Below, piece after piece: positions 7,464-14,047 of a stretch of DNA of 15,545 nucleotides. The first letter of the stretch is position 1; each line of letters begins with the position of its first letter. The notes beneath the pieces were generated by a model. The model worked only from the letters and a program-made list of their open reading frames with translations, had not been told where the DNA came from and made no database searches. The position numbers and the translations under genes were made by a program. The stretch comes from EX4484-2 sp964592095 (lineage in GTDB: Archaea; Altiarchaeota; Altiarchaeia; IMC4; QMZM01): the NCBI GenBank assembly GCA_964592095.1, contig CAZQER010000026.1, positions 1 through 15,545 on the forward strand, given 5' to 3'.

Positions 7464-8924
7464 ATGAAGGATATATATGATTTCATTATCATAGGTGGCG
7501 GAGTGGTAGGTTGTGCAATAGCAAGAGAATTATCAAAATATAAAGCAAGAACGCTCCTTCTGGAGAGGGAATGTGATGTTGCAATGGGGGTGTCTGGAAG
7601 GAATTCTGGAGTGGATCATGCTGGTTTTTATATGATACCCAAAACCTTAAAGGCAAAACTTAATGTTGAGGGACACAGGATGCTTCCATCACTGTGTAGA
7701 GAGTTGGATGTTCCGTACAGAAGAGTGGGAAAGCTTGTAGTAGCACGGAGCGAGGATGAAATTCCATACTTAGAAAAACTAATGATACAGGGGAAAAGAA
7801 ACGGGGTAGAGGGCTTGAGAATTATTGATAGAGATGAGATAAGAATATTTGAACCCAATATAAATGCAATTAGTGCTTTATATTCTCCAACATCTGCAAT
7901 CCTTGACCCATTTCAACTGACAATAGGTTTTGCAGAAAGTGCTCTCATGAATGGCGTTGAGATAAAACTGAATACAGAGGCTGTAGAAATTGAGACAAAT
8001 GAAAATGTATTTAATGTAATCACAAATTTCAATTCATTCAAAACAAGATATTTGATCAACAGTGCTGGACTTTATGCAGATAGTATCTCCAAAATGGCAG
8101 GTATTGATAAATACAGGATATACCCTTGCAAGGGGGAATATCATATTCTTGATAAGAGGGTCGGTAATTTATTAAATATGTTGATATACCCGGTACCGCC
8201 AAAGCACTCTGGTGGTTTGGGAATTCATTTAACACCAACCATAGATGGGAATATTATGTTAGGGCCGTCTGCAGAATATATAGGCAGTGTAGTGGACACA
8301 TCCAACACAAGAGATGTAATGGAGAAACTGTTCAATGAAGCAAGGGATTTGCTTCCACTTATAACGAAAAAGGATTTTATCAGGAGTTTTGCGGGCATAA
8401 GACCAAAACTTACACCTCCATTCAGTAATGAAATTGCAGATTTTGTTATAAAGGAGGAATATGATGGATTTATCAATCTTGTTGGAATTGAGAGCCCTGG
8501 ATTGACTGCTGCACCTGCAATTGCCTTATATGTTGTAAATATCATAAAATCCAGAGAAAATCTAAAGGAGAGGGAGAACTTCAATCCAATAAGAAAATCT
8601 CCAGTAAAATTCAGTGAACTTTCAGATGAAGAGAAATCAATTCTTATAAGAGATAATCCGGATTATGGTGAGGTTATCTGTAGATGTGAAACTGTTACAA
8701 GGAAGGAGATTATTGATGCATTGAATAATCCGCTTGGTGCGAGGAGTATAAACTCTATAAAAATGAGATGCAGAGCATCGATGGGGAGATGTCAGGGTTC
8801 ATTTTGTCTGCCAAAAATTGTGGAGATTATGAAGAATGAATTTAATTTGAGGGTGAATGAGATAAATCTATTCGGTGAGGGTTCTGAAATGTTTGTAGGA
8901 CATACAAAAGATTTGAGAAGATGA
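7464..8924 (+). CDS. COG0579-type FAD-dependent dehydrogenase with C-terminal BFD-like [2Fe-2S] domain
   Basis: A 486-residue flavoprotein of the DAO superfamily. The N-terminus has the dinucleotide fold IIIGGGVVGCAIARE (8-22). SGRNSGVDHAGFY (44-56), KLVVAR and the AGLYAD stretch resemble L-2-hydroxyglutarate oxidase (LhgO) at least as much as GlpA. The C-terminus adds a BFD-like domain: CRC (C406, C408), then MGRCQGSFC (C443, C448), probably binding [2Fe-2S]. In anaerobes this architecture, followed by a COG0446 oxidoreductase and DUF1667, is often annotated as a glycerol-3-phosphate dehydrogenase. That order is seen here, but the substrate could be another 2-hydroxy acid such as malate. ATG 7464 was chosen because AGGTG (7454-7458) lies 5 bases upstream; in-frame TTG at 7446 and GTG at 7461 are alternatives. 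It shares a 4-base ATGA overlap with the next gene. Confidence 0.85.
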   Translation: MKDIYDFIIIGGGVVGCAIARELSKYKARTLLLERECDVAMGVSGRNSGVDHAGFYMIPKTLKAKLNVEGHRMLPSLCRELDVPYRRVGKLVVARSEDEIPYLEKLMIQGKRNGVEGLRIIDRDEIRIFEPNINAISALYSPTSAILDPFQLTIGFAESALMNGVEIKLNTEAVEIETNENVFNVITNFNSFKTRYLINSAGLYADSISKMAGIDKYRIYPCKGEYHILDKRVGNLLNMLIYPVPPKHSGGLGIHLTPTIDGNIMLGPSAEYIGSVVDTSNTRDVMEKLFNEARDLLPLITKKDFIRSFAGIRPKLTPPFSNEIADFVIKEEYDGFINLVGIESPGLTAAPAIALYVVNIIKSRENLKERENFNPIRKSPVKFSELSDEEKSILIRDNPDYGEVICRCETVTRKEIIDALNNPLGARSINSIKMRCRASMGRCQGSFCLPKIVEIMKNEFNLRVNEINLFGEGSEMFVGHTKDLRR

Positions 8925-10180
8925 TATCAAAAGATGTAGATTTAGCAATAATAGGGGGGGGACCTGCAGGTCTCTCGGCAGCCATTGCAGCGAAAAAATC
9001 CGGGATAAACAACATTTTGATAATTGAGAGAAATGAAATGCTCGGTGGGATTTTAAATCAATGTATCCACGACGGGTTTGGAATTGAGATATTTAATGAG
9101 AGATTAACCGGACCAGAATATGCCCAAAGGTATATTGATAAAGTAAAGGAACTGGGTATAGAATACTCAATAAATAGCATGGTTCTGAATATGTCATCAG
9201 ATAAAATACTATCCGTTATATCGCCCAAAGGATTGATGAAATTTAATGCTAAAGCAGTAATCCTCGCAATGGGATGTCGGGAGAGAACAAGGGGCAATAT
9301 ATGCATTCCCGGTTTTAGACCCGCGGGAATATACACAGCAGGATGTGCACAGAATTTGATAAATATTAGAAATTATATGATTGGAAAAGACATTGTAATT
9401 CTTGGTTCTGGCGATATAGGATTGATCATGGCAAGAAGGCTGACATTGGAGGGTGCAAAGGTACATGCCATTGTGGAGATTTTACCATACAGTTCGGGAC
9501 TTCCAAGAAATACAAGACAGTGCCTTGAGGATTATGGTATTCCATTATATCTGAAACATACGGTGATAAGCATCAATGGTCTAAAGAGAGTAGAATCTGT
9601 CACAATTGCCGATGTAGATGATAAATTTAATCCCATTGAGGGCACTGAAAAGAATATCAAATGCGATACTTTATTGCTCTCAGTCGGTCTTATCCCGGAG
9701 AACGAACTATCTTTAAATGCCAATATTGGGATTGACCCAATTACTGGGGGTCCAATAGTAAATGAAAATCTTGAAACATCCGTGGAGGGCATATTTGCCT
9801 GTGGTAATGTCTTGCATGTTCATGATGTTGTTGACTATGTTACAATTGAGGCAGAAAAAGCGGGAATAAGTGCATCAAATTATATCAAAGGGGAAAAATG
9901 CTACAAGAGCGATATAAAGGTAATTGCGGGTGATGGGGTGAGGTATGTTATCCCACATAGAATAAGTGGAAGAAAGGATGTCTGTTTTTCTCTGAGAGTT
10001 AATCATCCCGGAAGGAACAAGATAATTGTTTTGAAGGATAAAGACGGGAGGATAATAAAAGAGATATATAAGATAAAGGTTAATCCTGCGGAGATGATTC
10101 AATTTGTTGTGAATAAGAGGGATTTGAATAAAATCAGAGAATTGATGATAGAATTGAAAAATCAAACAACCCCACACTGA
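8921..10180 (+). CDS. FAD/NAD(P)-dependent oxidoreductase (COG0446, partner of the upstream dehydrogenase)
   Basis: A 419-residue pyridine nucleotide-disulfide oxidoreductase-like protein, close to HcnB/opine oxidase A-like partners. It shows an FAD-binding IIGGGPAGLSAA near the N-terminus, LNQCIHDGFG, the AMGCRERTRG and TAGCAQNL stretches typical of this group, a second nucleotide-binding LGSGDIGLIMARR, the FACGNVLHVHDVVDYVT flavin motif, and a C-terminal beta-rich domain beginning near GDGVRYVIP. It probably forms a complex with the upstream flavoprotein and the DUF1667 protein, moving electrons to or from NAD(P)H or an Fe-S acceptor. It starts in an ATGA overlap with the preceding gene, which indicates translational coupling. 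Its TGA stop lies in the loop of a short hairpin. Confidence 0.87.
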   Translation: MISKDVDLAIIGGGPAGLSAAIAAKKSGINNILIIERNEMLGGILNQCIHDGFGIEIFNERLTGPEYAQRYIDKVKELGIEYSINSMVLNMSSDKILSVISPKGLMKFNAKAVILAMGCRERTRGNICIPGFRPAGIYTAGCAQNLINIRNYMIGKDIVILGSGDIGLIMARRLTLEGAKVHAIVEILPYSSGLPRNTRQCLEDYGIPLYLKHTVISINGLKRVESVTIADVDDKFNPIEGTEKNIKCDTLLLSVGLIPENELSLNANIGIDPITGGPIVNENLETSVEGIFACGNVLHVHDVVDYVTIEAEKAGISASNYIKGEKCYKSDIKVIAGDGVRYVIPHRISGRKDVCFSLRVNHPGRNKIIVLKDKDGRIIKEIYKIKVNPAEMIQFVVNKRDLNKIRELMIELKNQTTPH

Positions 10181-10187
10181 AGTGTGG
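10172..10187 (+). other. Hairpin enclosing the oxidoreductase stop codon
   Basis: CCACAC (10172-10177) pairs perfectly with GTGTGG (10182-10187) around a TGAA tetraloop, and the TGA stop (10178-10180) is inside that loop. No T tract follows, so it does not look like a terminator. It might protect the 3' end of a processed message or separate the expression of the genes on either side. Confidence 0.45.
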
Positions 10188-10188
10188 A

Positions 10189-10209
10189 GTATGTAATATA
10201 TAATCATAC
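10189..10209 (+). promoter_or_regulatory. TATA box inside an inverted repeat, upstream of the DUF1667 gene
   Basis: TAATATATAAT (10194-10204) is a good archaeal TATA candidate; transcription would start near 10226, giving a leader of about 46 bases. It is exactly flanked by GTATG (10189-10193) and CATAC (10205-10209), an inverted repeat with an 11-base spacer. Such an arrangement could let a dimeric regulator block TATA-binding protein. This would make the DUF1667 and MBL genes independently controllable. Confidence 0.4.
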
Positions 10210-10232
10210 AAAATGTCAATTTTAAAAACAAA

Positions 10233-10264
10233 GGGGGTGAAAACGCAAGGTTTATTCCTTGCGT
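10233..10264 (+). promoter_or_regulatory. Strong Shine-Dalgarno followed by an 8-bp hairpin before the DUF1667 start
   Basis: GGGGGTGA (10233-10240) is close to the full archaeal anti-16S match but lies 31 bases before ATG 10272. In between, ACGCAAGG (10243-10250) and CCTTGCGT (10257-10264) form a perfect 8-bp stem with a TTTATT loop. If folded, the effective spacing from Shine-Dalgarno to ATG falls to about 9 bases. A hairpin-bridged ribosome site of this type is known from phage T4 gene 38. Confidence 0.5.
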
Positions 10265-10271
10265 GTTTGTA

Positions 10272-10646
10272 ATGAATGAAAGATTGGAGAGATTAGTATG
10301 TATTATATGTCCAAATAGTTGTGAGATGGAGGTGAGAATTAGGAAGGGGAATATAAAAGAGATAGAGGGCAATCTATGCCCTAAGGGGGAGGAATATGTC
10401 AAAAGTGAACTGTTCAATCCCAAAAGAATTGTAACATCAACAGTTGTGGTTTTGAATGGAGAGATTCCATTAGTAAGTGTAAAAACATCAAGAGGTGTTC
10501 CAAAAGAAAAGATATTTGATGTTATGGATGAGATTTCAAAAATAGAAATTAATGCACCTGTAAAATTGGGAGATGTTATCTTGAGGAATGTTGCAAATAC
10601 CGGTGCAGATATAATAGCAACCAGAAATGTTGATAAAAAACAATGA
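10272..10646 (+). CDS. DUF1667 iron-sulfur protein (COG3862)
   Basis: A 124-residue protein with CIICPNSC near the N-terminus and NLCPKGEEY further on. This CX2CX3C...CPKG pattern resembles the [4Fe-4S] lobe at the start of molybdopterin oxidoreductases, but the molybdopterin part is absent. DUF1667 proteins commonly follow the COG0579 and COG0446 genes, as here, and are assumed to be the small Fe-S subunit of that dehydrogenase; the reaction is not established. ATG 10272 was chosen because it aligns with the usual family start and has the hairpin-bridged Shine-Dalgarno; GTG 10263, in frame, lies inside the hairpin stem and would add three residues. It ends in an ATGA overlap with the MBL gene. 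Unlike its expected partners it has its own TATA candidate and a 91-base gap upstream. Confidence 0.83.
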   Translation: MNERLERLVCIICPNSCEMEVRIRKGNIKEIEGNLCPKGEEYVKSELFNPKRIVTSTVVVLNGEIPLVSVKTSRGVPKEKIFDVMDEISKIEINAPVKLGDVILRNVANTGADIIATRNVDKKQ

Positions 10647-11539
10647 GAATAAGATATATAGCCTGTGATTCTCTTGGTGTTAAAAGTATGTGCACTCAAG
10701 TGAAGACAAGAGACACCGTTATAACAATAGACCCGGGAGTTTCTATTGAAAGTGCTTCATTTCCATTGCCAGAAAATAAAAGAAAAGGGCTGGTAAGGAG
10801 GTATTGCAAAAGAGTAAGAAGGTCATGCAATAAAAGTGAATTTATTATCATTACCCACTATCATCATGATCATTATATACCTGATATTGATTTCTATAAG
10901 GACAAAAGATTGATAGTAAAGGATTATAATAGAAATATAAACAAAAGTCAGAGAAAAAGAGCATATGAGTTAATGGAACTTATAGACGGAAATGTAGATA
11001 GTATTGCATATGCAGATAATAATACATTCGTTATAGATAAAACAGCGATCTCCATCTCTGAGCCGTTGTGGCATGGAAATGAAAAAACAAGACTTGGATT
11101 CGTTGTTATGGTTGAAATAGTAGACGAACACAAGAATAAAAGATTGCTGTATACATCGGATTTGAACGGGATATACATAGAGAAATATGCCGATATGATA
11201 ATAAACATAGAACCAGACATTCTAATCATGGATGGGTTTCCATCATATCTCTTGGGGTATGTTGTATCGTATAAAAATCTTAAATCTGCACTGAAGAATA
11301 CAATAAAAATCTTGGAGAATACAAATTGTGAGAAGTATATAATAGACCATCATTTATTAAGAGATTATAGGTATAGAGAGATATATTATGAGGTCTATAA
11401 AAGAGCAGAAGAACTTGGAAGAAATGTACTTACTGCTGCAGAGGAGATGGGAAAAAGACCTGTAGTTGTCGAGGCATATGAGAAATATGGACCAACAAAA
11501 TGGAATAAATGGAGCAGAGTTACATTCAAAACCATATAA
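10643..11539 (+). CDS. UPF0282-type metallo-beta-lactamase-fold hydrolase
   Basis: A 298-residue archaeal MBL-fold protein. The metal-binding HxHxDH motif is THYHHDHY (H72, H74, D76, H77). Further likely ligands are the His in EPLWHG, the Asp in LLYTSDLNG and the His residues in IIDHHLLRD. The opening ...ACDSLGVKSMCT and the C-terminal NVLTAAEEMG are features I recall from the UPF0282 family, which has no assigned substrate. Length is typical. Translation is coupled to the DUF1667 gene by ATGA. Presence in this operon may be incidental, or it may process a substrate or repair a metabolite of the pathway; the sequence does not say. Its stop lies in a hairpin shared with the convergent fumarase alpha gene. 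Confidence 0.85.
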   Translation: MRIRYIACDSLGVKSMCTQVKTRDTVITIDPGVSIESASFPLPENKRKGLVRRYCKRVRRSCNKSEFIIITHYHHDHYIPDIDFYKDKRLIVKDYNRNINKSQRKRAYELMELIDGNVDSIAYADNNTFVIDKTAISISEPLWHGNEKTRLGFVVMVEIVDEHKNKRLLYTSDLNGIYIEKYADMIINIEPDILIMDGFPSYLLGYVVSYKNLKSALKNTIKILENTNCEKYIIDHHLLRDYRYREIYYEVYKRAEELGRNVLTAAEEMGKRPVVVEAYEKYGPTKWNKWSRVTFKTI

Positions 11540-11558
11540 GAATTCTATAAGAATTCTT
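11538..11558. terminator. Symmetric hairpin over two convergent stop codons
   Basis: AAGAATTC (11538-11545) pairs perfectly with GAATTCTT (11551-11558) around a TATAA loop. It includes the last two bases of the MBL stop (11537-11539) and all of the fumarase alpha stop (11547-11545). The same bases form a tandem duplication of ATAAGAATTCT (11536-11546 and 11547-11557). It could end or protect both transcripts. There is no long T tract, so terminator function is uncertain. Confidence 0.45.
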
Positions 11559-12432
11559 CTCCATCTCTGTATATCCTAACTGTTGCCTTTCTTGCTGCCC
11601 AACATTGTAGATTCACAGCCACGGGTAAGGATGCAGTATGACAGTTAGCATTTTCAATATGAACTGCAAGACATGTTGTATTGCCCCCAATACCCATTGG
11701 ACCTATACCCAATTCATTTATTTTTTTGTATAATTCATTCTCAAGATCTGCAAACTCCCTGTGGGGGTTATGGGAACCTATCTTCCTTAGAAGAGCCCTT
11801 TTTGCAATGGACATTGCCTTATCAGATGTCCCACCTATTCCAACACCAACTATGACTGGGGGACATGGTTTACCATTAGACCTTGCAACAACATCAATTA
11901 CAAATTCCTTTACCCCCTCTATTCCATTCAGCACATCCAGCATCTTGAAACATGACACATTCTCAGAGCCAGCCCCCTTGGGAAATGCAGTGATCTCCAT
12001 ATAATCCGTATCATCTAAAAATTCAAATTCTATTATCGGCACATCAATTCCCGTGTTATCACCACTATTCTCTCTTGTTAAAGGATGCACAACATTCGGC
12101 CTTAGCGGAATCTTTTCTGTCGCCTCCCTGACAGCCGTAATTATAATATCTCTAATCTCGGTGATAATCTTTATAGTATTTGTTCCTACTTCACTACCGA
12201 TTTTAACATAAAAGATTGGAATTCCAGTATCCTGACATATTGGTGTGGAGTTTTTTCTTGCAATTTCTATATTATCCAATATATTATTTAACAGAATTCT
12301 TGCCCTCTCATCTTTCTCAACCTTCTCGGCCCCCCTTATTGCATTCTCCACATCTTCCGGTAAATCAACTACAGATTTTTCTATTATTTTTACAACATTA
12401 TCAAAAATTCTATTTTTTTCAATTATTCCCAT
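11545..12432 (-). CDS. fumA: Class I fumarate hydratase, alpha (N-terminal) subunit
   Basis: Alpha subunit of the [4Fe-4S] fumarase; with the beta subunit it hydrates fumarate to malate, or the reverse. The 295 residues show NSTPICQDTGIP (C66), HPLTRENSGDNTG (116-128), FPKGAGSENVS (150-160), KPCPPVIVGVGIGGT (C190), IGGNTTCLAV and NLQCWAARK (C277). By recalled alignment with E. coli FumA, C66, C190 and C277 are the likely cluster ligands. I chose ATG at 12432: it gives the usual family length, and a palindromic TATA-like box is centred 26.5 bases upstream, fitting a leaderless message. ATG at 12474 (14 residues longer) and a longer frame to 12525 are alternatives; the extra part is low-complexity and the promoter would lie inside it. 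It is unusual in being about 4.1 kb from the beta gene. Confidence 0.9.
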   Translation of the reverse strand: MGIIEKNRIFDNVVKIIEKSVVDLPEDVENAIRGAEKVEKDERARILLNNILDNIEIARKNSTPICQDTGIPIFYVKIGSEVGTNTIKIITEIRDIIITAVREATEKIPLRPNVVHPLTRENSGDNTGIDVPIIEFEFLDDTDYMEITAFPKGAGSENVSCFKMLDVLNGIEGVKEFVIDVVARSNGKPCPPVIVGVGIGGTSDKAMSIAKRALLRKIGSHNPHREFADLENELYKKINELGIGPMGIGGNTTCLAVHIENANCHTASLPVAVNLQCWAARKATVRIYRDGEEFL

Positions 12433-12451
12433 TCTCTTATCTCTCAATTTC

Positions 12452-12465
12452 TTAAATATATTTAA
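12452..12465. promoter_or_regulatory. Palindromic TATA-like box between divergent fumA and the propeller gene
   Basis: TTAAATATATTTAA is a perfect 14-base palindrome. Its centre is 26.5 bases from the fumA ATG (12432), ideal for a leaderless transcript on the minus strand. On the plus strand it would place a start near 12485, about 19 bases before ATG 12504. Because the element is symmetric, one site could support transcription both ways. The bases between it and 12504 are an A-rich run with no Shine-Dalgarno. Confidence 0.5.
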
Positions 12466-12503
12466 CCTCTCCATCAAAAAATAAAAATAAAAATAAAATT
12501 TTA

Positions 12504-14024
12504 ATGAACAAAATGAAAAGAACAAACATGATTTTAATGGGGCTTCTAATCTTACTTTGTGTTAATACAGATGCAGTTTATAGGAACTATATAACTCTTG
12601 AGTGGAGATATCTGGCAAGGGGAGGCAATACGGATATCTATGTTGCGGATATAAACAATGATAGCAACATGGAGATTATATCCGGGTTCTATAATGATGG
12701 ATTTGGTTATGTGATTGACAAAGATGGAAAGAAGATATGGGATATTCAAACAGTTGTTGGTGTAGAGGCAGTATACGCTGATGATATTGATAATGATGGT
12801 AAAATTGAGGTTATGTTCGGTGCGGGGAGACCCCTTTATATTACAGATAGCAACGGAAATCAAATCCTCAGATTTATGACCCAAAATTCTATCAGGAGGA
12901 TATCAACAGGAGATTTAAACAATGATAATTTAAAAGATATTATTCTTGCATCGCAGTCAGTAAGAACAGGCGAGGTCATTGTTGTAGATAATAACGGCAA
13001 TGTCCTGTGGAGAAAAACCGTTGGAGGTACACATACGTCTGATTTTTCTATGAATGACTTTAATCTTGACGGTAAAAATGAGATTGTAATTGCATCTGGG
13101 AAATATATAACAATGTATGACGGCAACGGAGATACAATCTGGAATTACCATGTAGATGGAGAGACAACAGATATGGAAATCTCAGATGTAGATAATGATG
13201 GAAATGATGATTTTATAGTTAGTTCTACCTCCGGCATATATGTGTTAAACAATAAAGGGGAGTTAATCTGGAAATTTGATACAAATAAGATTGAGGCAAT
13301 AAAGGTATCTGATATAAATCACGATGGTAATGTAGAGATAGTCGCTGGTGGATTTGAGAAAACCTACCTCATTGATAATAAAGGAAAACTTATATGGTCA
13401 AGGAATGCAACAAGGCAAGTAAATGATGTAGAAACCGGTGACCTTGATATGGATGGAAATAAAGAAATAATATCGGGTTCAGATACCGTGGATGTGTTTG
13501 ATATAGATGGCAATCTTCAGTGGGATTATAAGCCATATATGAGGGTAAGTCAGATAAGGGTTATAGATTTGGATTCAGATGGAAAGAATGACCTTCTGAT
13601 AGGAGCCCTTGATAATACAATCTATCTCTTCAAATCAAGAGAGATCTACATAAACGAACAGAAATCATACAATCTTTATAAAAACGCCGAGGAACTATTC
13701 AATAAAGGTAACTACAAGGATGCGTTAAAATACATTCAAGAGGCAATAAAAATATCAAAGGTTTATAACACAGGGAAATGCAAGGAAACACCTTCAGACT
13801 GTAACAACCTTTTGGAAAAGATAAGGAATTTAATTCCCTCCACTACAACTACCACCACCTCCACCACAGTAACTACATCTATGGCAGCAGTAACCTCAAC
13901 ATCAATAACCTCACCAACAATCTCTAAGAAAACGGAGGACTATGGCGCTATTCCCATATTGATGCTAATTATAATAATACTTGCAGCGGTAGTCTATATA
14001 ATCTATATGAAGAAAAGGAAATAA
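12504..14024 (+). CDS. Secreted, membrane-anchored eight-bladed beta-propeller protein (FG-GAP/PQQ-like) with TPR-like region and Thr-rich stalk
   Basis: A 506-residue envelope protein, probably facing outward. Residues 1-24 look like a signal peptide (MILMGLLILLCV core). Eight repeats of about 43 residues each carry a DxDxDGxxE-type loop likely to bind calcium (about 49, 94, 137, 184, 228, 270, 313, 355). They alternate with a DxNGxxxW-type strand (about 72, 115, 162, 206, 249, 291, 333). Together these give an eight-bladed propeller mixing FG-GAP/VCBS and PQQ-like features. A TPR-like helix pair follows (392-420, AEELFNKGNYKDALKYIQEA), then a Thr/Ser-rich stalk (446-470), one transmembrane helix (about 481-501) and a KKRK end. 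Ligand and function are unknown; adhesion or substrate binding at the surface is plausible. ATGs at 12513 and 12528 are possible later starts. A T-rich tract follows the stop. Confidence 0.8.
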   Translation: MNKMKRTNMILMGLLILLCVNTDAVYRNYITLEWRYLARGGNTDIYVADINNDSNMEIISGFYNDGFGYVIDKDGKKIWDIQTVVGVEAVYADDIDNDGKIEVMFGAGRPLYITDSNGNQILRFMTQNSIRRISTGDLNNDNLKDIILASQSVRTGEVIVVDNNGNVLWRKTVGGTHTSDFSMNDFNLDGKNEIVIASGKYITMYDGNGDTIWNYHVDGETTDMEISDVDNDGNDDFIVSSTSGIYVLNNKGELIWKFDTNKIEAIKVSDINHDGNVEIVAGGFEKTYLIDNKGKLIWSRNATRQVNDVETGDLDMDGNKEIISGSDTVDVFDIDGNLQWDYKPYMRVSQIRVIDLDSDGKNDLLIGALDNTIYLFKSREIYINEQKSYNLYKNAEELFNKGNYKDALKYIQEAIKISKVYNTGKCKETPSDCNNLLEKIRNLIPSTTTTTTSTTVTTSMAAVTSTSITSPTISKKTEDYGAIPILMLIIIILAAVVYIIYMKKRK

Positions 14025-14030
14025 TCAAAC

Positions 14031-14047
14031 TTTTATTTTTATTTATT
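14031..14047 (+). terminator. T-rich tract after the propeller gene
   Basis: Seven bases after the TAA at 14022-14024 is a 17-base tract with 14 T, TTTTATTTTTATTTATT. T runs are the usual intrinsic termination signal in archaea. It overlaps the last codons of the convergent lipoprotein gene, so it is read as A-rich on the other strand and would act only on the plus-strand transcript. Confidence 0.55.

Noticed and set aside
9875..10699. Long minus-strand open frame (274 codons) opposite the COG0446 3' end, leader and DUF1667 genes
   Set aside because: It lies opposite two recognisable families and an intergenic control region, has no family motifs, and its composition is that of an antisense shadow in AT-rich DNA.
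11673..12484. Several plus-strand open frames opposite fumarase alpha
   Set aside because: The minus-strand fumarase alpha has all the family motifs; the plus-strand frames are low-complexity shadows rich in Leu, Ser and Phe.
12433..12525. N-terminal extension of fumarase alpha
   Set aside because: The residues added are low-complexity (Phe, Tyr, Lys-rich) and the best promoter palindrome would fall inside the extension; ATG 12432 gives the normal family length.
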